Positions 50,254 through 58,779 of a DNA stretch of 64,000 bases are shown in pieces. The notes under the pieces are model-generated. The model made no database searches, was not told the DNA's origin, and worked only from the letters and a program-made list of their open reading frames with translations. A program made the position numbers and the translations under genes. Numbering within the stretch: the first letter of the stretch is position 1; each line of letters opens with the position of its first letter. Source of the DNA: Streptomyces sp. JJ38 (lineage in GTDB: Bacteria; Actinomycetota; Actinomycetes; Streptomycetales; Streptomycetaceae); the NCBI RefSeq assembly GCF_019303475.1, contig NZ_JABLSI010000028.1, positions 52,944 to 116,943 of the forward strand, given 5' to 3'.

Positions 50254-51534
50254 TCAGCGCCGGGTGATGCGTACCGCCCACTCTCCGGTCACGGAGCGGT
50301 CCAGCACGGTGACCCGCACCGCGCCGTCGTCCACCGAGAGGGTCTCCCCCACGCCGAGCGGGGCGTCGGCGAGCGGCGGGTGGACGGAGGTGGTGCGGCA
50401 GGCCGAGGACTCGGGGTGGCCGTCGAGCACCTCGACGGGCCCGCCGGCCGAGGCGGTGTCGCTGCGTACCCGGTAGACCAGCACCCCGCCGCGGCACACC
50501 CGGGCGTCGTTGCCGAGCGGCTCGCGGACCTCGACGGCGAGCACCTCGTTCGGACCGGTGCGCACGGCGGCGAGCCGGGTCCCGGCGGCATGGCCCCGCC
50601 GCACGGGGGTGCGGCCGAGCGGCTGGAGGGAGTGCAGGCTGGTGCCGGGCGAGCCGACGCAGTCGACGTGCTCGGCGTCGAGCCAGCCCAGCTTCCACTT
50701 GTGCCAGCCGAAGGGGTCGGGAGCCAGCCCGAACTGGCTGCCCATCAGGTCCCAGTCGCCGACGTAGGTGTCCCAGTCCCCCTTGCCGTCGTGTGGACGG
50801 TTGTAGAGGTCGGGCAGGTCGAAGACGTGGCCCGTCTCGTGGGCGAGGACGTTGCGGTCGGCCGGGAACCGTTCGAACACGGTCACGATGCGGCGGAGCT
50901 CGGTGCCGTCGACGGTGATGGGCTCGCGGAAGTTCACGACCTTCGTCGCGTCGGAGTCGACGCCGGGGGCGTCGGGGTCGGCGACGAAGTAGACGAGGTC
51001 GTAGTCGCCGAAGTCGACGCCCGGGTCGGTGACGGCGAGGGCGTCGCGCACGAAGGCCGCCCGGCCCTCCGCGTCCCAGTCCCGCGCTATTCCGTAGGCG
51101 TGGGCGGGCTTGGGCATGCGCGTCCAGCGGGGCGTGGCGTGCAGGCGCAGGTCGAGCCGGCCGTAGGAGGCGCGCTCGAAGAAGTTCCCGGTGGCGGGGA
51201 AGTGGTCGGCGGCGAGCTGGCTCGGGGAGGTCAGCGGAGGCGCGTCGGGGAAGGAGAGGAAGACCATCATCGCGTCGACGGTCCGCTCGGGGCGCACGTA
51301 GGCGTCGTTCCAGGTGTCCAGTCCGAGCGAGTGGTGGGCGTCCGTGCGCTGCAGGGCGCACGGCGGGGCGGCCGGGCGGCCGGTGGTGGGCCCGGCGAAC
51401 GACGAGGTGCCGACGACGGCGGTGAGCACGGTGAGCACCGAGGCCGCGCGGCGGGCTGCCGCACGGCGCGGGAGCCCACCGCGCGCCGCGCGGCGCGGCG
51501 GGTGCGCGGGCGGCGTGGGAGGCGTCGATCGCAC
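50254..51534 (-). CDS. Secreted M6-family metalloprotease (immune inhibitor A-like)
   Basis: A 426-residue exported zinc protease. The signal region has a basic start (HPPRRAARGGLPRRAAARRA) and a hydrophobic stretch SVLTVLTAVVGTSSFAG. The zinc motif HETGH lies in VLAHETGHVFDLPDLYN, and the downstream GDWDLMGSQFG holds the Met-turn-like element typical of M6. The C-terminal 150 residues form a beta-rich domain. The GTG at 51534 is chosen because GGAGG lies 5 nt upstream; the frame extends to 51600. It is divergent from the c-di-GMP enzyme gene. Confidence 0.9.
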   Translation of the reverse strand: MRSTPPTPPAHPPRRAARGGLPRRAAARRAASVLTVLTAVVGTSSFAGPTTGRPAAPPCALQRTDAHHSLGLDTWNDAYVRPERTVDAMMVFLSFPDAPPLTSPSQLAADHFPATGNFFERASYGRLDLRLHATPRWTRMPKPAHAYGIARDWDAEGRAAFVRDALAVTDPGVDFGDYDLVYFVADPDAPGVDSDATKVVNFREPITVDGTELRRIVTVFERFPADRNVLAHETGHVFDLPDLYNRPHDGKGDWDTYVGDWDLMGSQFGLAPDPFGWHKWKLGWLDAEHVDCVGSPGTSLHSLQPLGRTPVRRGHAAGTRLAAVRTGPNEVLAVEVREPLGNDARVCRGGVLVYRVRSDTASAGGPVEVLDGHPESSACRTTSVHPPLADAPLGVGETLSVDDGAVRVTVLDRSVTGEWAVRITRR

Positions 51535-51644
51535 AGGGACCTCCGAGGACAGACCCGGTCGGGTTGCCGGCACTTCGTCCACTGTGGGCCGATATTCCAC
51601 TGATCGTCCTGCTGGACTAGGCCGGGTGGGTCATGGCCATGACT

Positions 51645-51657
51645 TCACCGTGCGTAA
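51645..51657. promoter_or_regulatory. BldD-like box upstream of the PAS-GGDEF-EAL gene
   Basis: TCACCGTGCGTAA agrees with TNACNCWGNGTNA at 8 of 9 fixed positions. It lies 160 nt before the start of the cdgA-like gene. cdgA is an established BldD target in Streptomyces, which supports the reading. Confidence 0.6.
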
Positions 51658-51816
51658 TCACTTCACTGTTCCGGCGCGATCACCCCGGTGCTCGTACTGG
51701 CGTGCGCGGCCGTCCCCTCGGCGGGTGTCCCAGCTCCGGTCCGTGCTGGCCTGTCCGCCGCGTAAGCCCCTATGATCGGCTGACTTTCCAGTGACGAACC
51801 CCTCCGGGAGCGATCG

Positions 51817-53649
51817 GTGAACGCAACCCTGGACGCGCCGGGTGGCGACCCGAACGCCACCGGAGCAGCGCCCCGCGTCGCTACGGACGGTCACCGCGAG
51901 GTGGGCTTCCGCGTCGCGTTCGACAGTGCCCGGCTGGCGATGGCGCTCGTCGACCGCTCCGGGCGCATCTCCGCCGTCAACCCGGCCTTCGCCCAGCTAC
52001 TGGACGCCTCCGCCCAGTCCCTGGTCGGCCTTCCGGTGACCGAGCTGGCCCCGCTCGGCCTCGACCGCCGCACCCGCGCCGCCTGTGCCGCCGTCCTGCG
52101 CGGCGAGCGCGCGGAGATGCGCTGCACCCGGCGGCTCAAGCACCCCGAGGGTGCGCTCCGGTGGGCGGAGGTCGGCCTGGTGTCCGCCGGTCCGCCCGGC
52201 CCGGCGGCCGTGCTCACGGTCGCCGACGTGAGCGAGTACCGCGAACTGCGGGAGCGGCTGCGCCATCTGGAGATGCACGACCCGGTGACCCGGCTGCCCA
52301 ACCGGTCGCTGTTCTTCGAACGGCTGGCCACCGCACTCGCCGAGAGCGCGACCGGGCGTGTCGGGCTGTGCTATCTCGACCTGGACGGCTTCAAGGCCGT
52401 CAACGACACCCTCGGGCACCGCGTCGGAGACGAGCTGCTCGACCTGGTCGGCCGTCGGCTGGTCCAGTGTGCGGCCGGGCCGCGCGGCGGACACCTCGTC
52501 GCCCGGCTCGGCGGGGACGAGTTCGCCCTGCTCGTCGAGGGCTCCACCGGGACGCAGCAGCTCACGGACCTGGCCGACGCCGTACTCCGGGCGCTCCAGC
52601 GGCCGTTCCGGCTCGCCGGCCAGCGGCACACGATCTCGGCCAGCATCGGCGTCGTCGAGCGTCCGTCCGCCGGGACCGGGCCCACGGAGCTGATGCAGGC
52701 GGCCGACACCACGCTGTACTGGGCCAAGGCCGACGGCAAGGCCCGCTGGACGCTGTTCGACCCCGAGCGCAACGCCCATCGGATGACCCGCCAGGCCCTC
52801 TCCAGCATGCTGCGGCCCGCCGTCGACCGGGGCGAGTTCGCCCTGGAGTTCCAGCCGATCGTCGGGCTCTCGGACGAGACGCTGCGCGGGGTGGAGGCGC
52901 TCGTGCGCTGGCGGCATCCGCGGTTCGGCACGCTGGGTCCCAAGGAGTTCATCGGGCTCGCGGAGGAGAACGGGGCCATCGTGCCGCTCGGCCGCTGGGC
53001 GCTCGCCGAATCGTGCCGCCAGGCCCGGGGCTGGCAGCTGCGGCACCCCGGGCTGCCGATCTACGTGTCCGTGAACGTCGCCGTGCGGCAGGTGTGGGAC
53101 TCCGACCTCGTGACCGACGTCGCCGACGTCCTGGAGGAGACCGGGCTGCCGCCGGGGCTGCTCCAGCTCGAACTGACCGAGAACGAGGTCATGGGCTCCG
53201 GGGGCCGCCCGGTGCGGGCCCTGCAGGCGCTCTCCGAGATGGGGGTGCGCATCGCCATCGACGACTTCGGCACCGGTTACTCGAACCTCGCCTACCTGAG
53301 CCGGCTGCCCGTGCGGGCGCTGAAGCTGGACGGCATGTTCGTGCGCGGCTTCCAGGCCGGTCAGTCCGGCCGCACCGACCGGGCGGACGAGACGATCGTG
53401 GCCTCCCTCGTGGACCTGGCCCACAAGCTGGGGCTGACCGTCACCGCGGAGTGCGTGGAGGGCCCGGTGCAGGCGGAGCGGCTGCGCCGCATCGGGTGCG
53501 ACACCGGGCAGGGCTGGCACTACTCCAAGCCGGTCGCGCCGGAGCGGATCTCCGCGCTCCTCGCATCGGCCCCGCAGGAGGCGCCGCGCGGGAACGTCGT
53601 GTCGCAGGACGCGGGCCGCAGGGCACGAGGCGCCGAACGCCGGACGTGA
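51817..53649 (+). CDS. cdgA: PAS-GGDEF-EAL c-di-GMP enzyme (CdgA-like)
   Basis: A 610-residue cytoplasmic protein. Residues 30-145 form a PAS domain (VAFDSARLAMALVDRSGRIS, NPAFAQLLDASAQSLVG). The GGDEF domain (152-315) has LDLDGFKAVNDTLGH and an intact GGDEF at 232-236; the RxxD inhibitory site is absent. The EAL domain (325-585) has EAL at 360-362, Asn420, the ELTE element at about 451-454, DDFGTGYS (482-489), K503 and Glu545, the full set for phosphodiesterase activity. It may both make and break c-di-GMP, the ligand of BldD. The GTG at 51817 has GGGAG upstream. Domain order and the BldD-like box support the CdgA assignment. Confidence 0.92.
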   Translation: MNATLDAPGGDPNATGAAPRVATDGHREVGFRVAFDSARLAMALVDRSGRISAVNPAFAQLLDASAQSLVGLPVTELAPLGLDRRTRAACAAVLRGERAEMRCTRRLKHPEGALRWAEVGLVSAGPPGPAAVLTVADVSEYRELRERLRHLEMHDPVTRLPNRSLFFERLATALAESATGRVGLCYLDLDGFKAVNDTLGHRVGDELLDLVGRRLVQCAAGPRGGHLVARLGGDEFALLVEGSTGTQQLTDLADAVLRALQRPFRLAGQRHTISASIGVVERPSAGTGPTELMQAADTTLYWAKADGKARWTLFDPERNAHRMTRQALSSMLRPAVDRGEFALEFQPIVGLSDETLRGVEALVRWRHPRFGTLGPKEFIGLAEENGAIVPLGRWALAESCRQARGWQLRHPGLPIYVSVNVAVRQVWDSDLVTDVADVLEETGLPPGLLQLELTENEVMGSGGRPVRALQALSEMGVRIAIDDFGTGYSNLAYLSRLPVRALKLDGMFVRGFQAGQSGRTDRADETIVASLVDLAHKLGLTVTAECVEGPVQAERLRRIGCDTGQGWHYSKPVAPERISALLASAPQEAPRGNVVSQDAGRRARGAERRT

Positions 53650-53701
53650 GCGGGGACGCCCCGGGGGGCTCCGGGGCGACCGGCCCGGGATGCTCGGTGG
53701 A

Positions 53702-54436
53702 TCAGCGGAAGAGGGCGCCCAGCGCCTCGGTCCGCACCGACAGTTCGGCCAACCGCAGGCCCTCCCAGACGCTGACCTGGTTCGCGGTGAGCACCGGCTT
53801 GCCCAGCACCGCCTCCAGCACCGGCAGGTGCTCGGCGCTGTGCAGGGCCGTGTCCGGAAGCAGCACCGCCTCGGCCGCGGCGTGGTCCCCCGACGTCGCC
53901 ATCTCCAGCACCTCGGAGCGGCCCCAGGTGCCCACCTCCGCCGCCGTGATGATGCCGCTGCCGCGCAGCGAGACGACCTCGATGCCCGCCGCCTTCAGGA
54001 AGGCGGCGAAGTACTCGGCCACGTCGGTCGGGTAGGTGGCCGCGATGGCGACCCGCTGGAGGCCGAGGGCCCGCACGGCGTGGACGAACGCGAAGGACGT
54101 GCTGGACGCGGGCAGCCCGCCGACGGCGGAGAGGGTGCGCACCTGCTCGTGCGCGCCCTCCCAGCCGAAGACGAAGCTGGCGCTGGTACAGGCCCACACG
54201 ACCGTCCGGGCGCCCCGCCCGGACAGCGCCGCCATGCCGTCGGCCAGCCGGTCGGCGGAGCCCATCTCCAGGAGTGCGTCGACCCGGTGGGCGTCCTCAC
54301 CGATGTCGGTGTGGACGAGCGGGAGCGCGACATCGGCCCCGGCCTTCCGGAGGATGCCCTCCAGCCGGGGGTAGTCGTCCTCGGCTGAGTACCCGGGGTA
54401 GAGGAATCCCACGGAGTGCTGGGCGGCTTTCTGCAT
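53702..54436 (-). CDS. Asp/Glu racemase-fold enzyme (maleate isomerase-like), paralogue 1
   Basis: A 244-residue member of the maleate isomerase/arylmalonate decarboxylase/EutA-type group. The first active-site Cys is in VWACTSASFVFG. At the second position, where two-Cys members have Cys, this protein reads LLPDTALHS, so the second catalytic Cys is missing. The C-terminal VLTANQVSVWEGLRLA segment matches the paralogue encoded just upstream. AGGAG lies 7 nt before the ATG at 54436. The gene follows paralogue 2 by 12 nt in one operon, divergent from the dehydrogenase-amidase genes. Substrate unknown. Confidence 0.85.
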   Translation of the reverse strand: MQKAAQHSVGFLYPGYSAEDDYPRLEGILRKAGADVALPLVHTDIGEDAHRVDALLEMGSADRLADGMAALSGRGARTVVWACTSASFVFGWEGAHEQVRTLSAVGGLPASSTSFAFVHAVRALGLQRVAIAATYPTDVAEYFAAFLKAAGIEVVSLRGSGIITAAEVGTWGRSEVLEMATSGDHAAAEAVLLPDTALHSAEHLPVLEAVLGKPVLTANQVSVWEGLRLAELSVRTEALGALFR

Positions 54437-54448
54437 GGACTGCTCCTG

Positions 54449-55369
54449 TCAGACGGGGGGCGGCTGGCCGCCCGTCAGGTCGTCGGGGCCGGGGGGTTCG
54501 GTGAGCGGGTCGGAGAACTCGGGCTCGGGGCCCGGGAGGGCCGAGCCGGCCAGGGCCACCTCCGCCTCCGGGGCCGGGGGCTCGGGGGCCGCCGGGGCCG
54601 GCAGCCCGGACATCGCGGCCGGTCCCGATCTGGCGACGGGGTCGAGCAGCGCCTGGTAGGGGCCGACGGCCTGCTTGCCGATGCGGCGCAGCGCCGACCA
54701 GACCGTCACCTGGTTGGCGGAGAGCACCGGCATGCGCAACTCCGCCTCCAGCTGCGGGATGGCGTCATAGGTGGGGAGGTTGGTGCAGCTGATGAAGAGG
54801 GCGTCCGGCTCGCCCTCCGCCGTCGCCTCCCGGGCCATGCCGGTGACGTCCCGGTACGGCACGCGCCAGATCTCCCGGGTCAGGCCCAGGTAGCAGCGCC
54901 CGGTGACCTCGATGCCCGCCTCGCCCAGGTACTCCTCCAGGGAGTCGGTGACGGACTTCGTGTACGGGGTCACGAGGGCGACGCGCCGGGCGCCGATCTC
55001 CTGGAGGGCTTCGAGCAGCGCGCCGGAGGTGGTGAGCGCGGGCGTCTCCCCGGCCTGGCTCATGGCGTAGGACATCGCCACCTCGCCGGCCTGGCCGCCG
55101 ACGAAGGAGCCGGAGGTGCAGGCGTAGGCGACGACCTCGGGGGAGACGGCGGTGAGCGCCTGGACGGCCTCGCGGAGCGTGGCGTGCTCGCTGACCAGCC
55201 GCGCGAGGTCGAGACTCACCTCGACGGGGACGAAGGGTGTTCGGGTCAGGTGCAGGGAGACGTCGTCGGGGACCCAGCGCCACAGTTCGCGGTCCAACGC
55301 GAAATCGAACGGCGCCACGATTCCCACACCGCGCTGCGGTTCAGGACCGCCGAGAAACGAGACATCCAT
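54449..55369 (-). CDS. Asp/Glu racemase-fold enzyme (maleate isomerase/EutA-like), paralogue 2
   Basis: A 306-residue enzyme with both cysteines of the two-Cys mechanism: the first in YACTSGSFVGG, the second in LFISCTNLPTYDAI. The fold repeats are seen in ARRVALVTPYTKSVTD and MPVLSANQVTVWSALRR. Compared with relatives it has a 65-residue Pro/Ala/Glu-rich C-terminal tail that is probably disordered. It likely isomerises or racemises a dicarboxylic-type compound. The ATG at 55369 is preceded by a weak purine stretch. First gene of the two-gene minus-strand operon, opposite the dehydrogenase-amidase-DUF3830 genes. Confidence 0.87.
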   Translation of the reverse strand: MDVSFLGGPEPQRGVGIVAPFDFALDRELWRWVPDDVSLHLTRTPFVPVEVSLDLARLVSEHATLREAVQALTAVSPEVVAYACTSGSFVGGQAGEVAMSYAMSQAGETPALTTSGALLEALQEIGARRVALVTPYTKSVTDSLEEYLGEAGIEVTGRCYLGLTREIWRVPYRDVTGMAREATAEGEPDALFISCTNLPTYDAIPQLEAELRMPVLSANQVTVWSALRRIGKQAVGPYQALLDPVARSGPAAMSGLPAPAAPEPPAPEAEVALAGSALPGPEPEFSDPLTEPPGPDDLTGGQPPPV

Positions 55370-55613
55370 TGCGGGCCCCTCACACACGCAGGGATGGCCG
55401 ATGGCCGCAACAAGGAGCAAGGAGAGGTGAAAACCTCGAAGCCGGCCGAAAGCCGGAGACGCAGGGGCAGATGCCTTTGTTGACGAAGGTAGTTTCCGAT
55501 CCCTACCGTGGTCAATCCTTCCCTCGAAGGCTGTACTCCGGCCGAGCTTCGGGCAGACCTTTGGGTAGGCCTTCGAGTGAAACACCGACCCGTTTCGAAG
55601 AGGTTTCCCACCC

Positions 55614-56576
55614 ATGTCAGAACCCCGTGTCCTGGTGCTCGACGACGACCCGCCGCCGGACCTCGGCCGGCTCGCCGGGCGCGCCCGGGTGCTCCACTCC
55701 GACGAGGCGGGCCTCGCCGAACTACTGCCCGAGGCGGACGTCCTGCTGGTGTGGAACTTCCTTTCCGACGCGGTGAGAGAGGCGTGGCCGGGCGAGGGCC
55801 CGCGGCCGGGCTGGGTGCACACGGCGAGCGCCGGGGTGGACCGGCTCCTGCCGGAGCTGGCGGACTCCGATGTGATGATCACCAATGCCCGCGGGGTCTT
55901 CGACCAGCCCATCGCGGAATACGTCGCCGGACTGGTCCTGGCAATGGCCAAGGATTTCCTCGGCACCTGGGAATTGCAGCGCGCCCGGCAGTGGCGGCAC
56001 CGGGAGACAATACGGCTGGGCGGAACGCGGGCCGTGGTGGTCGGTTCCGGGCCGATCGGAAGGGCCATCGGCCGAACTCTGCTGGCACTGGGTGTCAGAG
56101 TGGAACTCGTCGGCCGCACCGCCCGGGAGGGGGACGCGGAATTCGGCCGGGTACACGGAGCGGAAACCCTGCACGATCTTCTCCCCACGGCCGACTGGGT
56201 CGTGTGCGCCGCGCCCCTCACCCCCGCGACGGAGGGCCTGTTCGACGCGGCCGCCTTCGCCCGTATGCGGTCCGGGGCGGCCTTCGTCAACATCGGCCGG
56301 GGCGCGCACGTGGTCACCGCCGACCTCGTCGACGCGCTGGCGGCCGGGCGGCTGCGGGCCGCGGCCCTGGACGTCCTCGACGAGGAGCCACTCACCCCCG
56401 ACAGCCCCCTGTGGCAGGTGCCGGGCCTGTGGATCTCCCCGCACATGAGCGGCGACACCCTCGGCTGGCGGGCCGACCTCGCCGAACAGTTCTGCGACAA
56501 CTTCGACCGCTGGGCCGCGGGCAAGCCGCCGCTCAACATCGTCGACAAGAAGCTGGGGTACGTCCCGGCACACTGA
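55614..56576 (+). CDS. D-2-hydroxyacid dehydrogenase
   Basis: A 320-residue NAD(P)-dependent enzyme that interconverts a 2-hydroxy acid and its 2-keto acid. The Rossmann motif VVGSGPIGRAIG lies in the middle, and catalytic residues are the Arg in NIGRGAHV, the Glu in DVLDEEPL and the His in ISPHMSGDT. Length and order are standard. GAGG precedes the ATG at 55614 by about 11 nt. Parts of the gene (about 55860-56180) use more A/T-ending codons than its neighbours, perhaps a sign of different origin. The amidase gene follows after 12 nt. Confidence 0.92.
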   Translation: MSEPRVLVLDDDPPPDLGRLAGRARVLHSDEAGLAELLPEADVLLVWNFLSDAVREAWPGEGPRPGWVHTASAGVDRLLPELADSDVMITNARGVFDQPIAEYVAGLVLAMAKDFLGTWELQRARQWRHRETIRLGGTRAVVVGSGPIGRAIGRTLLALGVRVELVGRTAREGDAEFGRVHGAETLHDLLPTADWVVCAAPLTPATEGLFDAAAFARMRSGAAFVNIGRGAHVVTADLVDALAAGRLRAAALDVLDEEPLTPDSPLWQVPGLWISPHMSGDTLGWRADLAEQFCDNFDRWAAGKPPLNIVDKKLGYVPAH

Positions 56577-56588
56577 CGGGAGGACGCG

Positions 56589-58013
56589 TTGACCGATCTC
56601 ACCGCCCTGACGGCGGCCCAGCTCGTGGCGGGCTACGCCGCGGGCGACTTCTCACCCGTGGAGGCGACGCGCGCGGCGCTGGAGCGTGCCGAGGCCGTCG
56701 ACCCGCGGGTGAACGCCTTCGTCCGGATCTACGGGGACACCGCGCTGGAGGCGGCGCGGGCCTCCGCCGAGCGCTGGCGGCGCGGCGCGCCGGCCGGCCT
56801 GGTGGACGGCGTCCCGGTCACGGTCAAGGACATCCTGCTGCAACGCGGCGCGCCCACCTACAAGGGCTCGTGGACGATCTCCGACGCCGGGCCGTGGGAG
56901 GAGGACGCGCCCTCGGTCGCCCGGCTGCGCGAACACGGCGCGGTGTTCCTGGGCAAGACGACGACACCGGAGTTCGCCTGGAAGGGCGTCACCGACAGCC
57001 CGCGGCACGGCTCCACCGGCAACCCGTACGCCCCCGACCGCACGGCCGGCGGCTCCAGCGGCGGCGCCGCGGCGGCCGTCGCCCTCGGCGCCGGGCCGCT
57101 GGCCCTGGGCACCGACGGCGGTGGATCGGTACGCATCCCGGCGTCCTTCAGCGGGACCTTCGCGCTCAAGCCGACCTACGGGCGGGTGCCGCTGTACCCG
57201 GCGAGCGCCTTCGGCACCCTCGCCCACGTCGGCCCGCTGACCCGGGACGCCGCCGACGCGGCCCTCCTCCTGGACGTCATCGGTGGCGCGGACCCGCGGG
57301 ACTGGTCCGCCCTCGCGCCCTACCCCGGCAACTTCCGGGACCAGCTCGCCGGGGGCGTGGCCGGGCTGCGGATCGCCTACTCCCCCGACTTCGGCGGCCG
57401 GGTCGCCGTCGAGCCCCAGGTCGCCGCCGCCGTCCGGCGGGCCGTGGAGCGGCTGGCGGAGCTCGGCGCCCGGGTGGAGGAGGCCGACCCCGGGTTCGAG
57501 GACCCGGTCGAGGCCTTCCACGTCCTGTGGTTCAGCGGCGCCGCACGCGTCACCCAGGGGCTCGACGAGGAACAGCGCGCCCGGCTCGACCCGGGGCTGC
57601 GGGAGGTCATCGAACAGGGTGCCCGCTCCTCGGCACTGGACTACCTCGCGGCCGTGGACGTGCGGATGGCCCTCGGCGCCCGGCTCGGCGCCTTCCACCA
57701 GCGGTACGACCTGCTCGTGACGCCGACGATGCCGGATACGGCCTTCGAGCGCGGCGTCGAGGTGCCCAAGGGCTCGCCCCACACGAGGTGGACCGGGTGG
57801 ACGCCCTTCAGCTATCCCTTCAACCTGACCCAGCAGCCCGCGGCGAGCCTGCCCTGCGGGCTGGACGACGCCGGGCTCCCCATCGGCGTCCAGCTCGTGG
57901 CCGCCCGGCACGCGGACGCGCTCGTCCTGCGTGCCGCGCACGCCCTGTACGGCGCCGGGCTGCCGGAGCTGCCCCCGCCGCCCCTGCTCACCGAGTCGCC
58001 CGTCCGCTCCTGA
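56589..58013 (+). CDS. Amidase (amidase-signature family)
   Basis: A 474-residue Ser-Ser-Lys amidase. Catalytic Lys lies in PVTVKDILL, the signature is GGSSGGAAAAVALGAGPLALG, and the cis-Ser/nucleophile Ser are in TDGGGSVRIPASFSG. It hydrolyses a carboxamide, but the substrate is not evident. It starts at TTG 56589, which has GGGAGGA 5-6 nt upstream; no better start exists nearby. It follows the dehydrogenase by 12 nt and precedes the DUF3830 gene, so the product acid may be processed by the neighbouring enzymes. Confidence 0.92.
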   Translation: MTDLTALTAAQLVAGYAAGDFSPVEATRAALERAEAVDPRVNAFVRIYGDTALEAARASAERWRRGAPAGLVDGVPVTVKDILLQRGAPTYKGSWTISDAGPWEEDAPSVARLREHGAVFLGKTTTPEFAWKGVTDSPRHGSTGNPYAPDRTAGGSSGGAAAAVALGAGPLALGTDGGGSVRIPASFSGTFALKPTYGRVPLYPASAFGTLAHVGPLTRDAADAALLLDVIGGADPRDWSALAPYPGNFRDQLAGGVAGLRIAYSPDFGGRVAVEPQVAAAVRRAVERLAELGARVEEADPGFEDPVEAFHVLWFSGAARVTQGLDEEQRARLDPGLREVIEQGARSSALDYLAAVDVRMALGARLGAFHQRYDLLVTPTMPDTAFERGVEVPKGSPHTRWTGWTPFSYPFNLTQQPAASLPCGLDDAGLPIGVQLVAARHADALVLRAAHALYGAGLPELPPPPLLTESPVRS

Positions 58014-58105
58014 GTGCCGCTCCGGGCCCGTTTCCGCGGCCCCGCCGCTCCCGTTCGTTCCTCCCCCGGCCCCGGGCCGGGGGCATGACCTCCTAAGGAG
58101 TCACG

Positions 58106-58606
58106 ATGGCCGACCGCTTCATCGAGGTGGCGCTCGACAAGCGCGGAGTGCGCTGCACCGCCCGGCTGCTGGACGACCGCGCGCCGATCACCTGCGCGGC
58201 GGTGTGGGACGCGCTCCCGCTCGGCGGCGACGTCTACCACGCCAAGTACGCGCGGAACGAGATCTACGCCCTGGTGCCCCCGTTCGCCCCGCAGGAGCCG
58301 CCGCTGGAGAACCCGACGATCACCCCCATCCCGGGCGACCTCTGCTACTTCACCTTCACCGAGGTCCAGCTCGGTACCTCGTCCTACGGCTACGAGACCG
58401 ACGCCCGGCACCAGGGCCGGCCCACCGTGGTCGACCTGGCGCTGTTCTACGAGCGGAACAACCTGCTCATCAACGGGGACGCCGGCTGGGTGCCCGGGAT
58501 CGTGTGGGGCAGCGTCATCGACGGCCTGGACCGGATGGCCGACGCCTGCCAGGACCTGTGGCGGGCGGGGGCGATCGGCGAGACGCTCTCCTTCCGGCGC
58601 GCGTAG
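58106..58606 (+). CDS. DUF3830 (cyclophilin-like fold) protein
   Basis: A 166-residue protein of the DUF3830 family, which has a cyclophilin-like barrel. Typical segments are CTARLLDDRAPITCAAVWDA, HAKYARNEIYALVPP, GDLCYFTF and ALFYERNNLLINGDAGWVPG. Members are found with amidases, racemases and transporters in catabolic clusters; no activity has been assigned in my knowledge. AAGGAG stands 6 nt before the ATG at 58106. A 90-bp spacer separates it from the amidase gene. Confidence 0.85.
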   Translation: MADRFIEVALDKRGVRCTARLLDDRAPITCAAVWDALPLGGDVYHAKYARNEIYALVPPFAPQEPPLENPTITPIPGDLCYFTFTEVQLGTSSYGYETDARHQGRPTVVDLALFYERNNLLINGDAGWVPGIVWGSVIDGLDRMADACQDLWRAGAIGETLSFRRA

Positions 58607-58635
58607 CGCGACCCGCGCCCTTCGGGGCACACGGA

Positions 58636-58664
58636 TGAGGCCCCTGCCGTCGGCAGGGGCCTCA
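58636..58664. terminator. Terminator between DUF3830 gene and tRNA-Lys copy 2
   Basis: TGAGGCCCCTGCC and GGCAGGGGCCTCA form a perfect 13-bp stem with a 3-nt loop. It can serve both convergent units. Confidence 0.9.
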
Positions 58665-58672
58665 GATCGCTG

Positions 58673-58746
58673 TACGCCGCCAGGGACTCGAACCCCGGAC
58701 CCGCTGATTAAGAGTCAGCTGCTCTAACCAACTGAGCTAGCGGCGC
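58673..58746 (-). tRNA. tRNA-Lys (anticodon CTT), copy 2
   Basis: The same cloverleaf as the tRNA at 50047-50120, inverted. The only difference is T for C at position 72, giving a G-U pair at the end of the acceptor stem. A terminator follows directly. Confidence 0.97.
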
Positions 58747-58779
58747 CCGCGCCGGTGCGGTGACCGGCGGGAGGAAACT

